Positions 34,535 through 42,577 of a DNA stretch of 64,000 bases are shown here, piece by piece (position 1 is the first letter of the stretch; each line of letters begins with the position of its first letter). The DNA lies in the NCBI RefSeq assembly GCF_009800925.1, contig NZ_WOYF01000004.1, positions 124,001 to 188,000 of the forward strand, given 5' to 3'. Position numbers and translations under genes: made by a program. The stretch comes from Budvicia diplopodorum. GTDB taxonomy: Bacteria > Pseudomonadota > Gammaproteobacteria > Enterobacterales > Enterobacteriaceae. The notes under the pieces are model-generated. The model ran no database searches. It was given only the letters and a program-made list of their open reading frames with translations, and was not told the origin of the DNA.

Positions 34535-36913
34535 CTATTTCAGCAGCTGCGCCACAGAAATCTCACTCAGCTTCTCGCCGTTGATATACAGCTCACGGCG
34601 TTCACCCTTCGGTAGTACTGCCGCCAGCGTATGCCACTGCGGAATATAGTTCCCTTTGGTGCTGATATTAAGATCAATACGCTGGCTGTCAGAGGTTAAA
34701 GTCCAGTCCAGCCATAGCGCATTCTGATTAAGGTAATCGAAGCTTTCACCGTCATCCTCAAAGATATCCCCTGAAGATGAACCGCTTCCCTGCTGAGGGT
34801 ATACGTGCAGCTCACGAACCTGTTCCTTAGCCAGCTGGGTTGAAGTCAGGCATCTTGAAACCGGCAGAACGCTGCCGCCTTTCACCAGCAGAGGTAAACG
34901 TTCCAGCGGTGCCGGTAGAACAATCGACTGCCCACCGTTAAACCATTGACCGGTATAGAAGCAATACCAGCCGGTCTGGTTAGCCGGAAGATAGACCGGA
35001 CGCTCACGCTGCCCCTGTTCCACCACGCTGGCCACCAATAAATCGCGGCCAATTAAGAAGTCATCCGTTTCGCTGAAGGTATTCACGTCGTGTTCATGAT
35101 CTAAGAACGTCGGGCGAATCATCGGCTCATCGTCGCGGTGCGCCTGCCACAGCAGATTGTAGAAGTAAGGCATTAAGCGATAGCGCAGATTAATGGCATC
35201 GCGGATCGCCGGAGTCACCGCCGGATGCATCCAAGGTTCGTTCGCCGTGTGATCGTCATTCCATGAGTGAATGGTAAAGCGCGGGTGCATGACCCCGTTT
35301 TGTACCCAACGGACAAACAGCTCCGCGTCTGGCTTATCACCGGAGAAACCGCCAACGTCATGGCCTAAGTTATACAGGCCGGATAGGCTCATCCCTACGC
35401 CCATACGGGTGTTGTAACGCAACGTTTGCCAGTTGGTGCGGTTGTCGCCGCTCCATGTCTGAACATAGCGTTGGATACCGGCACAGCCGGAGCGGGAGAT
35501 CAGATACGGGCGTTTTTCCGGAGCAAAACGCTGCTGCGCTTCCATGGAGGCACGAATCATCAGCAATGGCATAACCGGGCGAATATGCTTAATGGCTATT
35601 GGTTTACCAAAACCATGGCATACCGCTTCTTTGTCCCAAACTTCAAACTCGTTATTGTCATTCCACGTGGAGTCAATGCCCATTTCCAGCAGTTGGCTGG
35701 TCACATTGCCCTGCCACCAGCGGATAGTCTGCGGGTTGGTGAAGTCCAGATGTGAACCTTCGTCGTCCCAGAATACGGAACGTTCTGGCTCACCGGTTTC
35801 AGAGTCACGAATGAATAGCCCGGCCTGCGCCACTTCCTGATATCTCGGGTGGTCCTGCAATAAGCAAGGTTTGATATTGGCCGCGAGCTTAAAGCCAGCA
35901 TCGTGGAATGCCTGACTAAGCACCTTCGGCTGGGGGACTTTGTCGTAGTTCCAGTTAAATACGTAGCGCTTGTTATTAATCGAGGTGTAGCCCGACGACA
36001 GCTGGAATGAATCGCAGGGAATATCGTGCTGTTTACACAGTGAAATAAACTGCTGAAGCTGCTGCTGAGCGTCCGGGGCATCGGTATATGACATGGTCGA
36101 CCCACTATAGCCAAGGCTCCATTTCGGCCCGAACAGCGTCTTACCGGTTAAGCGGACAAACTTTTTCGTCACGTCTAACACTTTTGGCCCAAGGAACAGG
36201 TAATAGTCCATATCACCGGCTTCAGCCTGATAGCGGCGGTAAGGCAGGTGATAGTTATCTAGCTCCTGACCCAAGTCTAACCACGTGCTGCTCAAGTTAT
36301 CATAGAACAGGCCAAAGCTGGCGCCGTCCCGGCGGGTAATGGTAAACGGAATATGTTTGTATAACGGATCCGTTGATGCCGCGTTGTACCCCATGGCGTC
36401 CAGATTACGCATTTCAAAACGACGCCCGCTGCGGTTCAGATCGCCAGACTTCTCTCCCAGTCCGTAAACCCGATCGTTGTTGAAGCGGCGCTGATAGTGA
36501 GCCACACCGTCACCGTGTGAATTCAACATATAAGCACCGGTTGAGCGGTCCGACGTCAGCGCCTGCCACTCACCCTGTGAATTGAGGTATTCCCACTCCA
36601 GCCATAGCGGTTGATGAACCGTTACCCGTAGCTTATCGGTGCTAATTCTCAACCCGTTTTCCAACTGCTCCAGCTGATATTCCGGCAGAGAAAAACCGTC
36701 AACGCTCTGGCGTGGTCGACCTTCCCATGGCACATCATCTTTTGGCGCGATACACCAAGTGCGATCTAACGCTAATGCGTCGTTTTGCTTAACCAGCACG
36801 CGAAACAGATCCTGCTCCAGTACGTAGAGACAAAAACTGTGGCGGTTATCGACCCAAAGTTCAACGTGGTCTGGGTATTGCTGTTTTAACGTCCAATTCT
36901 TTAGTGTTTTCAT
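34535..36913 (-). CDS. Glycoside hydrolase family 31 alpha-glucosidase-like enzyme
   Basis: 792 residues. An N-terminal galactose-mutarotase-like beta domain (about 1-245, with VYGLGEKSGDLNRSGRRFEMRN) precedes a (beta/alpha)8 barrel (about 260-600) and C-terminal beta domains. The nucleophile is Asp419 in WNDNNEFE; the acid/base Asp lies in TWSGDNRTNWQTLRYN. GGFSGDKPDAELFVRW is another barrel signature. There is no signal peptide, so it acts on imported oligosaccharides. Its motif differs from the alpha-xylosidase YicI, and alpha-glucosidase activity is the best guess. The MFS gene upstream on the same strand (310 bp away) and the divergent LacI regulator suggest one sugar-use unit. Confidence 0.9.
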   Translation of the reverse strand: MKTLKNWTLKQQYPDHVELWVDNRHSFCLYVLEQDLFRVLVKQNDALALDRTWCIAPKDDVPWEGRPRQSVDGFSLPEYQLEQLENGLRISTDKLRVTVHQPLWLEWEYLNSQGEWQALTSDRSTGAYMLNSHGDGVAHYQRRFNNDRVYGLGEKSGDLNRSGRRFEMRNLDAMGYNAASTDPLYKHIPFTITRRDGASFGLFYDNLSSTWLDLGQELDNYHLPYRRYQAEAGDMDYYLFLGPKVLDVTKKFVRLTGKTLFGPKWSLGYSGSTMSYTDAPDAQQQLQQFISLCKQHDIPCDSFQLSSGYTSINNKRYVFNWNYDKVPQPKVLSQAFHDAGFKLAANIKPCLLQDHPRYQEVAQAGLFIRDSETGEPERSVFWDDEGSHLDFTNPQTIRWWQGNVTSQLLEMGIDSTWNDNNEFEVWDKEAVCHGFGKPIAIKHIRPVMPLLMIRASMEAQQRFAPEKRPYLISRSGCAGIQRYVQTWSGDNRTNWQTLRYNTRMGVGMSLSGLYNLGHDVGGFSGDKPDAELFVRWVQNGVMHPRFTIHSWNDDHTANEPWMHPAVTPAIRDAINLRYRLMPYFYNLLWQAHRDDEPMIRPTFLDHEHDVNTFSETDDFLIGRDLLVASVVEQGQRERPVYLPANQTGWYCFYTGQWFNGGQSIVLPAPLERLPLLVKGGSVLPVSRCLTSTQLAKEQVRELHVYPQQGSGSSSGDIFEDDGESFDYLNQNALWLDWTLTSDSQRIDLNISTKGNYIPQWHTLAAVLPKGERRELYINGEKLSEISVAQLLK

Positions 36914-36945
36914 ATCAAAATATCTTCATGTTATAAAAATAGTCG

Positions 36946-37228
36946 TTATCGACATAATCGATTCAGATTGATGACAAACCCCATACATCAAAATTTTGGT
37001 CTTAAAGAACTCAAACGTAGAGAGAGAATTCCGTTGGGGTCGTAGCAACTTTAGTTGCCGGAGCGCCCCTAGGAATTCTAGGCCCGGAGCCCCCTGCAAC
37101 TCAAAAACGTCGCCTCTCGGCCGCTAGAAGAAGATAATATTTCGATATTCTTTTCACGGACGAAACTTACGCAGAAATAAAATTGGACTACTTTGTCAGC
37201 AACCTTTATCGACATAGTCAATTCAAAT
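36946..37228. repeat. Imperfect direct repeats flanking the GH31/MFS intergenic element
   Basis: A 22-bp sequence beginning TTATCGACATA occurs at 36946-36968 and 37206-37228 with three mismatches, in the same orientation. The left copy lies 33 bp upstream of the GH31 start codon. The right copy overlaps the MFS stop codon. The 237 bp between them contain the dispersed repeat at 37040. Confidence 0.75.
37040..37175. repeat. Dispersed intergenic repeat, copy at GH31/MFS
   Basis: GCAAC-TTTA-GTTGC forms a small hairpin near 37046. Then AGCGCCCCTAG, CTAGGCCCGGAG, AATATTTC and CGGACGAAACTTACGC (37157-37172) follow in the same order and spacing as in the copy at 26547-26660. The 60-codon minus ORF across it is not a gene. 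Confidence 0.65.
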
Positions 37229-38536
37229 CGCTTTGGCGTTCTTCTTACGACGTTCAACAAACAGGGTGACTAAGAAAACGGCACCAATCAGGTCAAAGAA
37301 GCCCATCGCCACAAACAGAGGCCCAAAGCCGATCGTGTCAGAAACTGCGCCAATCAGTAGCGTAAATAGGAAGCTGGCAACCCAGGCCGATGAACCGCGC
37401 AGGCCGTTGACCGTTGCAACCTGACTCCTATCAAAGTTATTCACCACCAGTGCGCTTAGCATGCAAGAGATCACCTGATGGCCAAAACCACCGATAGAGA
37501 TCAGGGCAATCGCCAGATAAGGATTTTGAGTGATAGCGACAAAAGCCAGAGAAATCATCATGAAAGCGCCGGTAACCGAGCTGGCTATCACCGAGTTAAT
37601 CTCACCGAGGCCGAATAGCCTGTGATAAAGCTTAGTCAAATAACCACTGGCCACGCTGCCGATATCGGCGGCTAAGAACGGTAGCCATGCAAACATAGCG
37701 ATCTGTTTCAGGTCCATTCCCCGCTCATTGGCCAGATATAACGGAACCCAAAAGCTGAACACGGCCCATGCCGGCTCGGCCAAAAATGCCGGAATGGCGA
37801 TACCCCAGAATTTTTTATTTTTACTTAATATTGCCAGAGATTTGAAGAAAGGCAGCTTCTCGGCGCTCGGTTCATTATCCTGACGGATAAAGGCCAATTC
37901 TTCTTTCGACAGATTAGGATGCTGCTCTGGCGAATGATAAAACAGCCACCAGAGTACCACCCAAAGCATGGCTAAACCGCCGGAGAATAGAAAAGCACCC
38001 TGCCAGCCAAATGAAATATGGGCAACCACGATAATCGGTGGCGCCAGCATGGCACCAATAGAAAACCCTACGCCAGCCCAGCCAGCGGCAACTGGCCGCT
38101 CTTTTCTCGGGAACCAGTCGGAAATAGCCTTCGCATTTGCCGGCGTGGCCGCTGCTTCAGCGCCACCCATAAAGAAGCGTAATATGGCTAACTGGAACCA
38201 ACTGCCGGCACCGGCGTGCATCATACAGACAATCGCCCAGATGCTGGCGCAGATAAGAAAGCCCAGCTTTAAGCCAATCACGTCAATCAACCAGCCGCAG
38301 ATGGGCTGGAAAACCGTATAAGCCAGTTGGAAGGAGGCAACCACCCAAGAGTACTGCTCGGTGGTCATATTCAGGCTGGTTTTTAGCTCAGGGGCCAAAA
38401 TACCTAATGAGTTACGGGTAATATAGTTGACGGTTACGCCCAACAAAAACAGCGCTAACATCCACCATCTTAATGATTTTAATTTTCTGCGGATCGGAAG
38501 GGCTTCCGCACCGGATTCTCTAACGTCAATACTCAT
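37223..38536 (-). CDS. MFS transporter of the anion:cation symporter (ExuT-like) group
   Basis: 437 residues from ATG 38536, chosen over 38551 because GGAGAG sits 4 nt before it. Twelve membrane helices are apparent. The opening (RWWMLALFLLGVTVNYITRNSLGILAPELKTSLNMTTEQYSWVVASFQLAYT) and GGAEAAATPANAKAISDWFPRKERPVAAG in helices 4-5 are characteristic of the hexuronate/glucarate (ExuT/GudP) ACS family. It probably imports an acidic sugar or a glycoside with an acidic group by proton symport. It shares strand and neighbourhood with the GH31 gene. An ExuR/UxuR-like palindrome lies in the divergent promoter region. Confidence 0.88.
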   Translation of the reverse strand: MSIDVRESGAEALPIRRKLKSLRWWMLALFLLGVTVNYITRNSLGILAPELKTSLNMTTEQYSWVVASFQLAYTVFQPICGWLIDVIGLKLGFLICASIWAIVCMMHAGAGSWFQLAILRFFMGGAEAAATPANAKAISDWFPRKERPVAAGWAGVGFSIGAMLAPPIIVVAHISFGWQGAFLFSGGLAMLWVVLWWLFYHSPEQHPNLSKEELAFIRQDNEPSAEKLPFFKSLAILSKNKKFWGIAIPAFLAEPAWAVFSFWVPLYLANERGMDLKQIAMFAWLPFLAADIGSVASGYLTKLYHRLFGLGEINSVIASSVTGAFMMISLAFVAITQNPYLAIALISIGGFGHQVISCMLSALVVNNFDRSQVATVNGLRGSSAWVASFLFTLLIGAVSDTIGFGPLFVAMGFFDLIGAVFLVTLFVERRKKNAKAI

Positions 38537-38701
38537 AACACTCTCCGTCATCTTTTCTGCGGGATAGTCCCGACACCGTTCAAGTTGGCTAGAGTCAGTA
38601 GTTCATAGTCGCTTTAACAAAAACGTCATGAGTCTAAAATACCAATATAATCACTATGTTATTATTATAGCTACATCAAAAATCTGTCTGACCAGTAACC
38701 T

Positions 38702-38718
38702 AAATTGGTTTACCAAAT
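38702..38718. promoter_or_regulatory. Candidate operator in the MFS/LacI divergent promoter region
   Basis: AAATTGGTTTACCAAAT is a near-perfect palindrome (TTGGT-TT-ACCAA). It resembles the ExuR/UxuR operator (AATTGGTATACCAATT) more than a classical LacI operator with a central CG. It lies 166 bp upstream of the MFS start and 159 bp upstream of the lacI-type start. Confidence 0.5.
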
Positions 38719-38876
38719 CAACATAACGAGAAAAGAATCTTTGCCACAATCGCTTTATTTGCAATAATTCTCACTGAGTGATGAAGAATCATTCAAATAC
38801 GCCATAAAAGCCTTAGATACAAACAATAAAATTCTGTGAGAATTTTTTCATTTGCTAATTTGAAGGAGATCACAAA

Positions 38877-39953
38877 ATGAACGGAAAGTTAAAAATCAGG
38901 CAAATTTCAGAGGCGACCGGCTTATCAATCAGTACAGTGTCAAGGGTTCTGGCCGGTAAATCTAACACCAGCGAAAAAGCCAAAAGCCTGATCATGAGTT
39001 ATGCAAAATCCCAGGGGATCCTGAGTAATATATACGGCGGCAGGCTGTTGCTTAATAATTTAACCGTTTTTGCGCCCCCGAGAGCGTTTGATATCCGTAC
39101 CGACGTTTTTTACCATAAGGTTATTCAGGGCGTGGTTCAGGCATTACAGCACCGGGAAGTCCGCGTGCGCTACTGTGGGCTAGAAGAAAATAACAGCGAT
39201 GCGTCACTGTTTCTTGAGAAAATGACCGACCCATTAACCGAAGCGGCGATTATCATCGGCATTGATGACCCTCATATTCACACGCTGGCCGCCGATCTGA
39301 AAAAGCCCTGCGTATTAATCAATTGCTACGATAAAAGCATGCAGTTAGACAGCGTATCGCCTGACCATCAGGCTATCGGTGAATTCTCGGCTAACTATCT
39401 CATTAAGCAAGGCCATCGCAAAATTCTAACGCTGATTAGCCTGAGAAGAACCACCATGGAGCTGCGGCTCAACGGTATCAAAACGGCCTATGCCAGCAAT
39501 AATATAGAGTTTCTGGAGCCGCTCAATTTGGTCACAACCTCTGGCTTTAGCACCTCAGAATCTGAACAGGCCATTGGCCAGTACTTTAGTCAGACGGCAC
39601 CGGAAGACTACCCGACGGCGATTCTGGCGGGAGGCGAGTTTATGTCAACGGGTGCTATTAATGCGCTGAAAGCTATCGGCATGTCGGTACCGGCGGACAT
39701 TTCAGTGATGAGTATGGATGGGTTTAGCATTAACGCTATTCATGGCATTGAACTGACGTCTGTGCAGGTTCCCTGCAGCGAGCTGGGGGAAGAAGCGATT
39801 AACCGGCTACAGCAGAGGATCCTGCGGCCTGAGTCCCTATACAGCACCCAATTGCTGCAAGGAACGCTGGCTATCAAAGAGTCTGTCAAACCGGCAAGTG
39901 CATATAAAACAACGCCGTCGGTGGCAACGGCAAGCCATAGGCTATATGACTAA
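38877..39953 (+). CDS. LacI-family transcriptional regulator
   Basis: 358 residues. The helix-turn-helix and hinge lie at about 5-60 (KIRQISEATGLSISTVSRVLAGKSNTSEKAKSLI). The periplasmic-binding-like effector domain follows (QGHRKILTLI, AILAGGEFMSTGAINALKAIGMSVPADISVMSMDGF). The hinge differs from the usual YxPN pattern (QGILSNIYG). A strong SD (GAAGGAGA) lies before the ATG. It is divergent from the MFS/GH31 genes and is their probable repressor; the inducer is presumably the imported sugar or its product. Confidence 0.93.
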   Translation: MNGKLKIRQISEATGLSISTVSRVLAGKSNTSEKAKSLIMSYAKSQGILSNIYGGRLLLNNLTVFAPPRAFDIRTDVFYHKVIQGVVQALQHREVRVRYCGLEENNSDASLFLEKMTDPLTEAAIIIGIDDPHIHTLAADLKKPCVLINCYDKSMQLDSVSPDHQAIGEFSANYLIKQGHRKILTLISLRRTTMELRLNGIKTAYASNNIEFLEPLNLVTTSGFSTSESEQAIGQYFSQTAPEDYPTAILAGGEFMSTGAINALKAIGMSVPADISVMSMDGFSINAIHGIELTSVQVPCSELGEEAINRLQQRILRPESLYSTQLLQGTLAIKESVKPASAYKTTPSVATASHRLYD

Positions 39954-40057
39954 CCGCGAGCCCTTGCGCCTGAGTAGCGAAACGCCCGTGGTCAGCTATT
40001 CTTAAACCATCGGCATTCATCCGGCCCGATACTCAACAGATTCGAACGGAGGGCAGC

Positions 40058-40258
40058 ATGAACCTATTCTTTTTCCGCGCTAACGTATTGGGGCTTGCCG
40101 TGACGTCAATCCCCGTAGTTAGCCAGATAACCATCGAAGCAAATATCGAAACAACCATCGAGACAACGGCGGCCATGGCCGCAGCTAAAATAAAACCAAA
40201 AGGTCACACAGACAGAACCAGACGCCACGCTCAGGATCCAAGCGTCAAAGGAAAATAG
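40058..40258 (+). CDS. Possible small protein of unknown function
   Basis: 66 codons with a strong SD (GGAGGG, 4 nt before the ATG) in an otherwise empty 330-bp gap. The first 25 residues are hydrophobic (MNLFFFRANVLGLAVTSIPVV) and the tail is Lys/Arg-rich. I recognise no family. It could equally be a chance frame. Confidence 0.25.
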   Translation: MNLFFFRANVLGLAVTSIPVVSQITIEANIETTIETTAAMAAAKIKPKGHTDRTRRHAQDPSVKGK

Positions 40259-40283
40259 GCCCGATTCACCTGACGGCACAGCC

Positions 40284-40820
40284 CTAACTTCTCGGCGTTA
40301 CCGCCAGTACATAGGTTCCGCTATAAGTACCCAGCGGATAAGTTTCAGTACGCTGGGCCGATATAAAGTAAATATAAACACCCCGATCGGTCGACGGAAT
40401 ATCGCCTACTGTCGCATACACGTTAACTTCTGCACGAGATGCGGCATCGCCCATCGGCGTTGTCGGGCTGCGGTACCACATGGTACCAATCGGCATAATG
40501 AAATTATTAGGGTCGCCGTTTTTCTTCAGTCCGGTAGGTCCTTCCAGCCTTAGTTCCACCTTATTGGCGTTACCGACAAAATGGAAGGACTTGGTCATTC
40601 CTCTGAGAAAGCCGTTTCTATCTTCCAGCCTTACCTGAACGTTACCCTCGGTGACGTCAGCATTCAGATCGTAAATAACCCGTATGCTGGAAGCAATTTC
40701 TGCCGTAACGTCAATGGACGTTCTGACCGTAACTGCAGCACTGAGCGGTTGAGAAATCAACGCTGTTAGCATCAGCCCAAGCGCTACCATTTTTTTATGC
40801 ATTTGTTTATTCCTTTTCAT
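40284..40820 (-). CDS. CS1/CFA-I-type fimbrial minor subunit
   Basis: 178 residues with a signal peptide (to about LSAA). The mature start AVTVRTSIDVTAEIASSIRVIY and the end YPLGTYSGTYVLAVTP have the CS1 pilin pattern: an N-terminal donor strand and a final YxGxY...V strand. Its size fits a pilin rather than a two-domain adhesin. It is last in the fimbrial operon, 22 bp after the tip-adhesin gene. It may be an adaptor or a terminator subunit; the exact position in the fibre is inference. Confidence 0.75.
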   Translation of the reverse strand: MKRNKQMHKKMVALGLMLTALISQPLSAAVTVRTSIDVTAEIASSIRVIYDLNADVTEGNVQVRLEDRNGFLRGMTKSFHFVGNANKVELRLEGPTGLKKNGDPNNFIMPIGTMWYRSPTTPMGDAASRAEVNVYATVGDIPSTDRGVYIYFISAQRTETYPLGTYSGTYVLAVTPRS

Positions 40821-40842
40821 GTGTAAGGTGCTGACTATCGGC

Positions 40843-41862
40843 TTACAGCCCCGGCGTAACTACCGCAGTGAAGGTATCTGAAAAACGAGTTCCTCCCTTA
40901 AGCCCCACCAGATCTTTGCCCCAGATAGTAAAAGTGATGTCTAACATCTGCGCCGATCCGGAACTACTGCCCAAGGTGTAGGTCAGCACATCACCGTAGC
41001 CAACGGTGCGGCGATCGACGCTGACTCCGTAAGGAATGAACCTGTCAGGCTGCTCAAGGGAATACATGCGGAAATCTCCGTTTGGCGCGCCTTTCATAGA
41101 TTCGAAGGTCAGGCTAAACGGCAGCACCGTAGCCGGTGAATCAGAAATACGGCGCACGTTGAGTACCGCGGTTTTCACCGTGTCCTGATTGATTGCTACG
41201 GTGCTAAACCGGGCCGCATCGGCGTTGACAAACGACGCATCGATCAACGCCGGATCGCTTCTTAACGTACGGGCAAAAGAGAGATAAACGTTACTGGCTT
41301 CTACTACGCCATCGTTCCCGGTCAGGCGAACGTTACCCAGTAAAATACGCTGCCCGGCATACTGGCTCAGGTCGGCGTTTTTTTGTAACACGATCTCAGT
41401 GCCGTCACCGGACTGACTATCGCCAACGGCAAAACCCATGACGCTATCGCCCGAAGAAGCGGCATAGTTAATGGTGCTACCGCACTGATAGTTTTTCTCA
41501 TAGCGGTAGGGCCGCTGGCTGAACATAGCGATAGGAATACGTACCCCTTGCAAAGCGCCCGATCCGATAAGATAACGACCAGAGCACACCCCCTGCCCGG
41601 CACTTTGCACAACGCCGCTAAGCCTATCGCCGTTGGCCAGGGTCGTGACAAAGTAAGAGGCGCCGAGCGATCCGGCACCGCCGTCTCGGGTAACGGTGGT
41701 GCTGTAACGACCGGGCGCCTTCTTCTCCATATTAATGATCAGATCGCCAGCCCCCTGAGTAACCGCGGCCTGTAATGGCTGACACGCCAGCCCCAGCGTT
41801 ACCAATAGCAAGCCGAGGCCAACCCGATGCAGTGAAAAAGAATCGATAACCTTAAGTCTCAT
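40843..41862 (-). CDS. CS1/CFA-I-type fimbrial tip adhesin (CfaE/CooD-like)
   Basis: 339 residues from ATG 41862. AAGGAG lies 7 nt before it, and this SD overlaps the chaperone stop codon. A longer frame from 41931 has no such signal and hides the signal peptide (SLHRVGLGLLLVTLGLACQPLQAA). The mature protein is about twice pilin length. A probable N-terminal receptor-binding domain with a Cys pair (GVCSGRYL and YQCGS) is joined to a C-terminal pilin domain (about 200-339, ending FSDTFTAVVTPGL). It should sit at the fibre tip, as CfaE does. Its ligand cannot be predicted. Confidence 0.82.
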   Translation of the reverse strand: MRLKVIDSFSLHRVGLGLLLVTLGLACQPLQAAVTQGAGDLIINMEKKAPGRYSTTVTRDGGAGSLGASYFVTTLANGDRLSGVVQSAGQGVCSGRYLIGSGALQGVRIPIAMFSQRPYRYEKNYQCGSTINYAASSGDSVMGFAVGDSQSGDGTEIVLQKNADLSQYAGQRILLGNVRLTGNDGVVEASNVYLSFARTLRSDPALIDASFVNADAARFSTVAINQDTVKTAVLNVRRISDSPATVLPFSLTFESMKGAPNGDFRMYSLEQPDRFIPYGVSVDRRTVGYGDVLTYTLGSSSGSAQMLDITFTIWGKDLVGLKGGTRFSDTFTAVVTPGL

Positions 41863-41866
41863 CGCG

Positions 41867-42577
41867 TTACTCCTTGAGCGCGCAGGCGACGTAGCGATAC
41901 TTCTTGCCGTCGAGCTCAAAAGAGAGCTCATTTTTGACTTTTACGTTTCGCATATGGACCGGATAAACGTTAATATCGTCCGATTTAACCCCGTCGATCG
42001 TTACGTTGCGCATTTCACTGCGGCTATTACCCATGGATTCCAGCTGATAGTTTCCGCCGCTACAGTGGACTTTGAGGTCCTGAGTCAGTGAACCCGTTGG
42101 CATATAGCGCAATAACACATCGTAACCAATGGCAAAGCGAACCTTACCCGGCTCGACCGCATCTTCAGGATAGGTAGGACGAACCCGCAGCCGGTAAACC
42201 TGCTCTCGCTCTACCGGCTTCATGGTCATAATGCGGATCTTCTTTTGGGAACCATAAGGGATCATCACTTTGGTTGGTGAAAACAGTAAGGTTGGTTCTG
42301 CCTTCCCAAGCTCTTTCTCCAGCTCCTCTTTTGACTCACCCGGATTTTTAATCATGAACAGATCCAAGGAGACGAACTCATACTGCTCTTTGTCATCCGA
42401 GGGCGGAAATGAGGACTTAATGGTGATGTAATTATCCCGTGGAGTATCGATTTTCACCTGCTTAATAATAGGAATAACTTCAACCGCCGGAGCGGTAAAT
42501 GAAACGGCAGCTATTGAAAATAACCCCATAAGAATAAAAAATTTCTTACTATTAAATATGCTCACACTCGACTCCAT
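41867..42577 (-). CDS. CS1/CFA-I-type fimbrial chaperone (CfaA/CooB-like)
   Basis: Up to 236 residues. The signal peptide (FFILMGLFSIAAVSFTAPA) is followed by two immunoglobulin-like domains. Family features are the PYGSQKKIRIMTMKP strand (subunit-binding G1 region) and YRLRVRPTYPE. It binds nascent subunits in the periplasm and hands them to the usher. The ATG at 42577 overlaps the usher gene by 26 bp. A GTG at 42565 has GGAG 6 nt upstream and may be the real start (232 residues). The tip-adhesin gene begins 4 bp after its stop, so the two are translationally coupled. Confidence 0.85.
   Translation of the reverse strand: MESSVSIFNSKKFFILMGLFSIAAVSFTAPAVEVIPIIKQVKIDTPRDNYITIKSSFPPSDDKEQYEFVSLDLFMIKNPGESKEELEKELGKAEPTLLFSPTKVMIPYGSQKKIRIMTMKPVEREQVYRLRVRPTYPEDAVEPGKVRFAIGYDVLLRYMPTGSLTQDLKVHCSGGNYQLESMGNSRSEMRNVTIDGVKSDDINVYPVHMRNVKVKNELSFELDGKKYRYVACALKE

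Noticed and set aside
37078-37260. 60-codon minus-strand ORF between the GH31 and MFS genes
   Set aside because: It overlaps the MFS gene end and consists mostly of the dispersed repeat; its partial likeness to the ORF at 26510 comes from shared repeat DNA.
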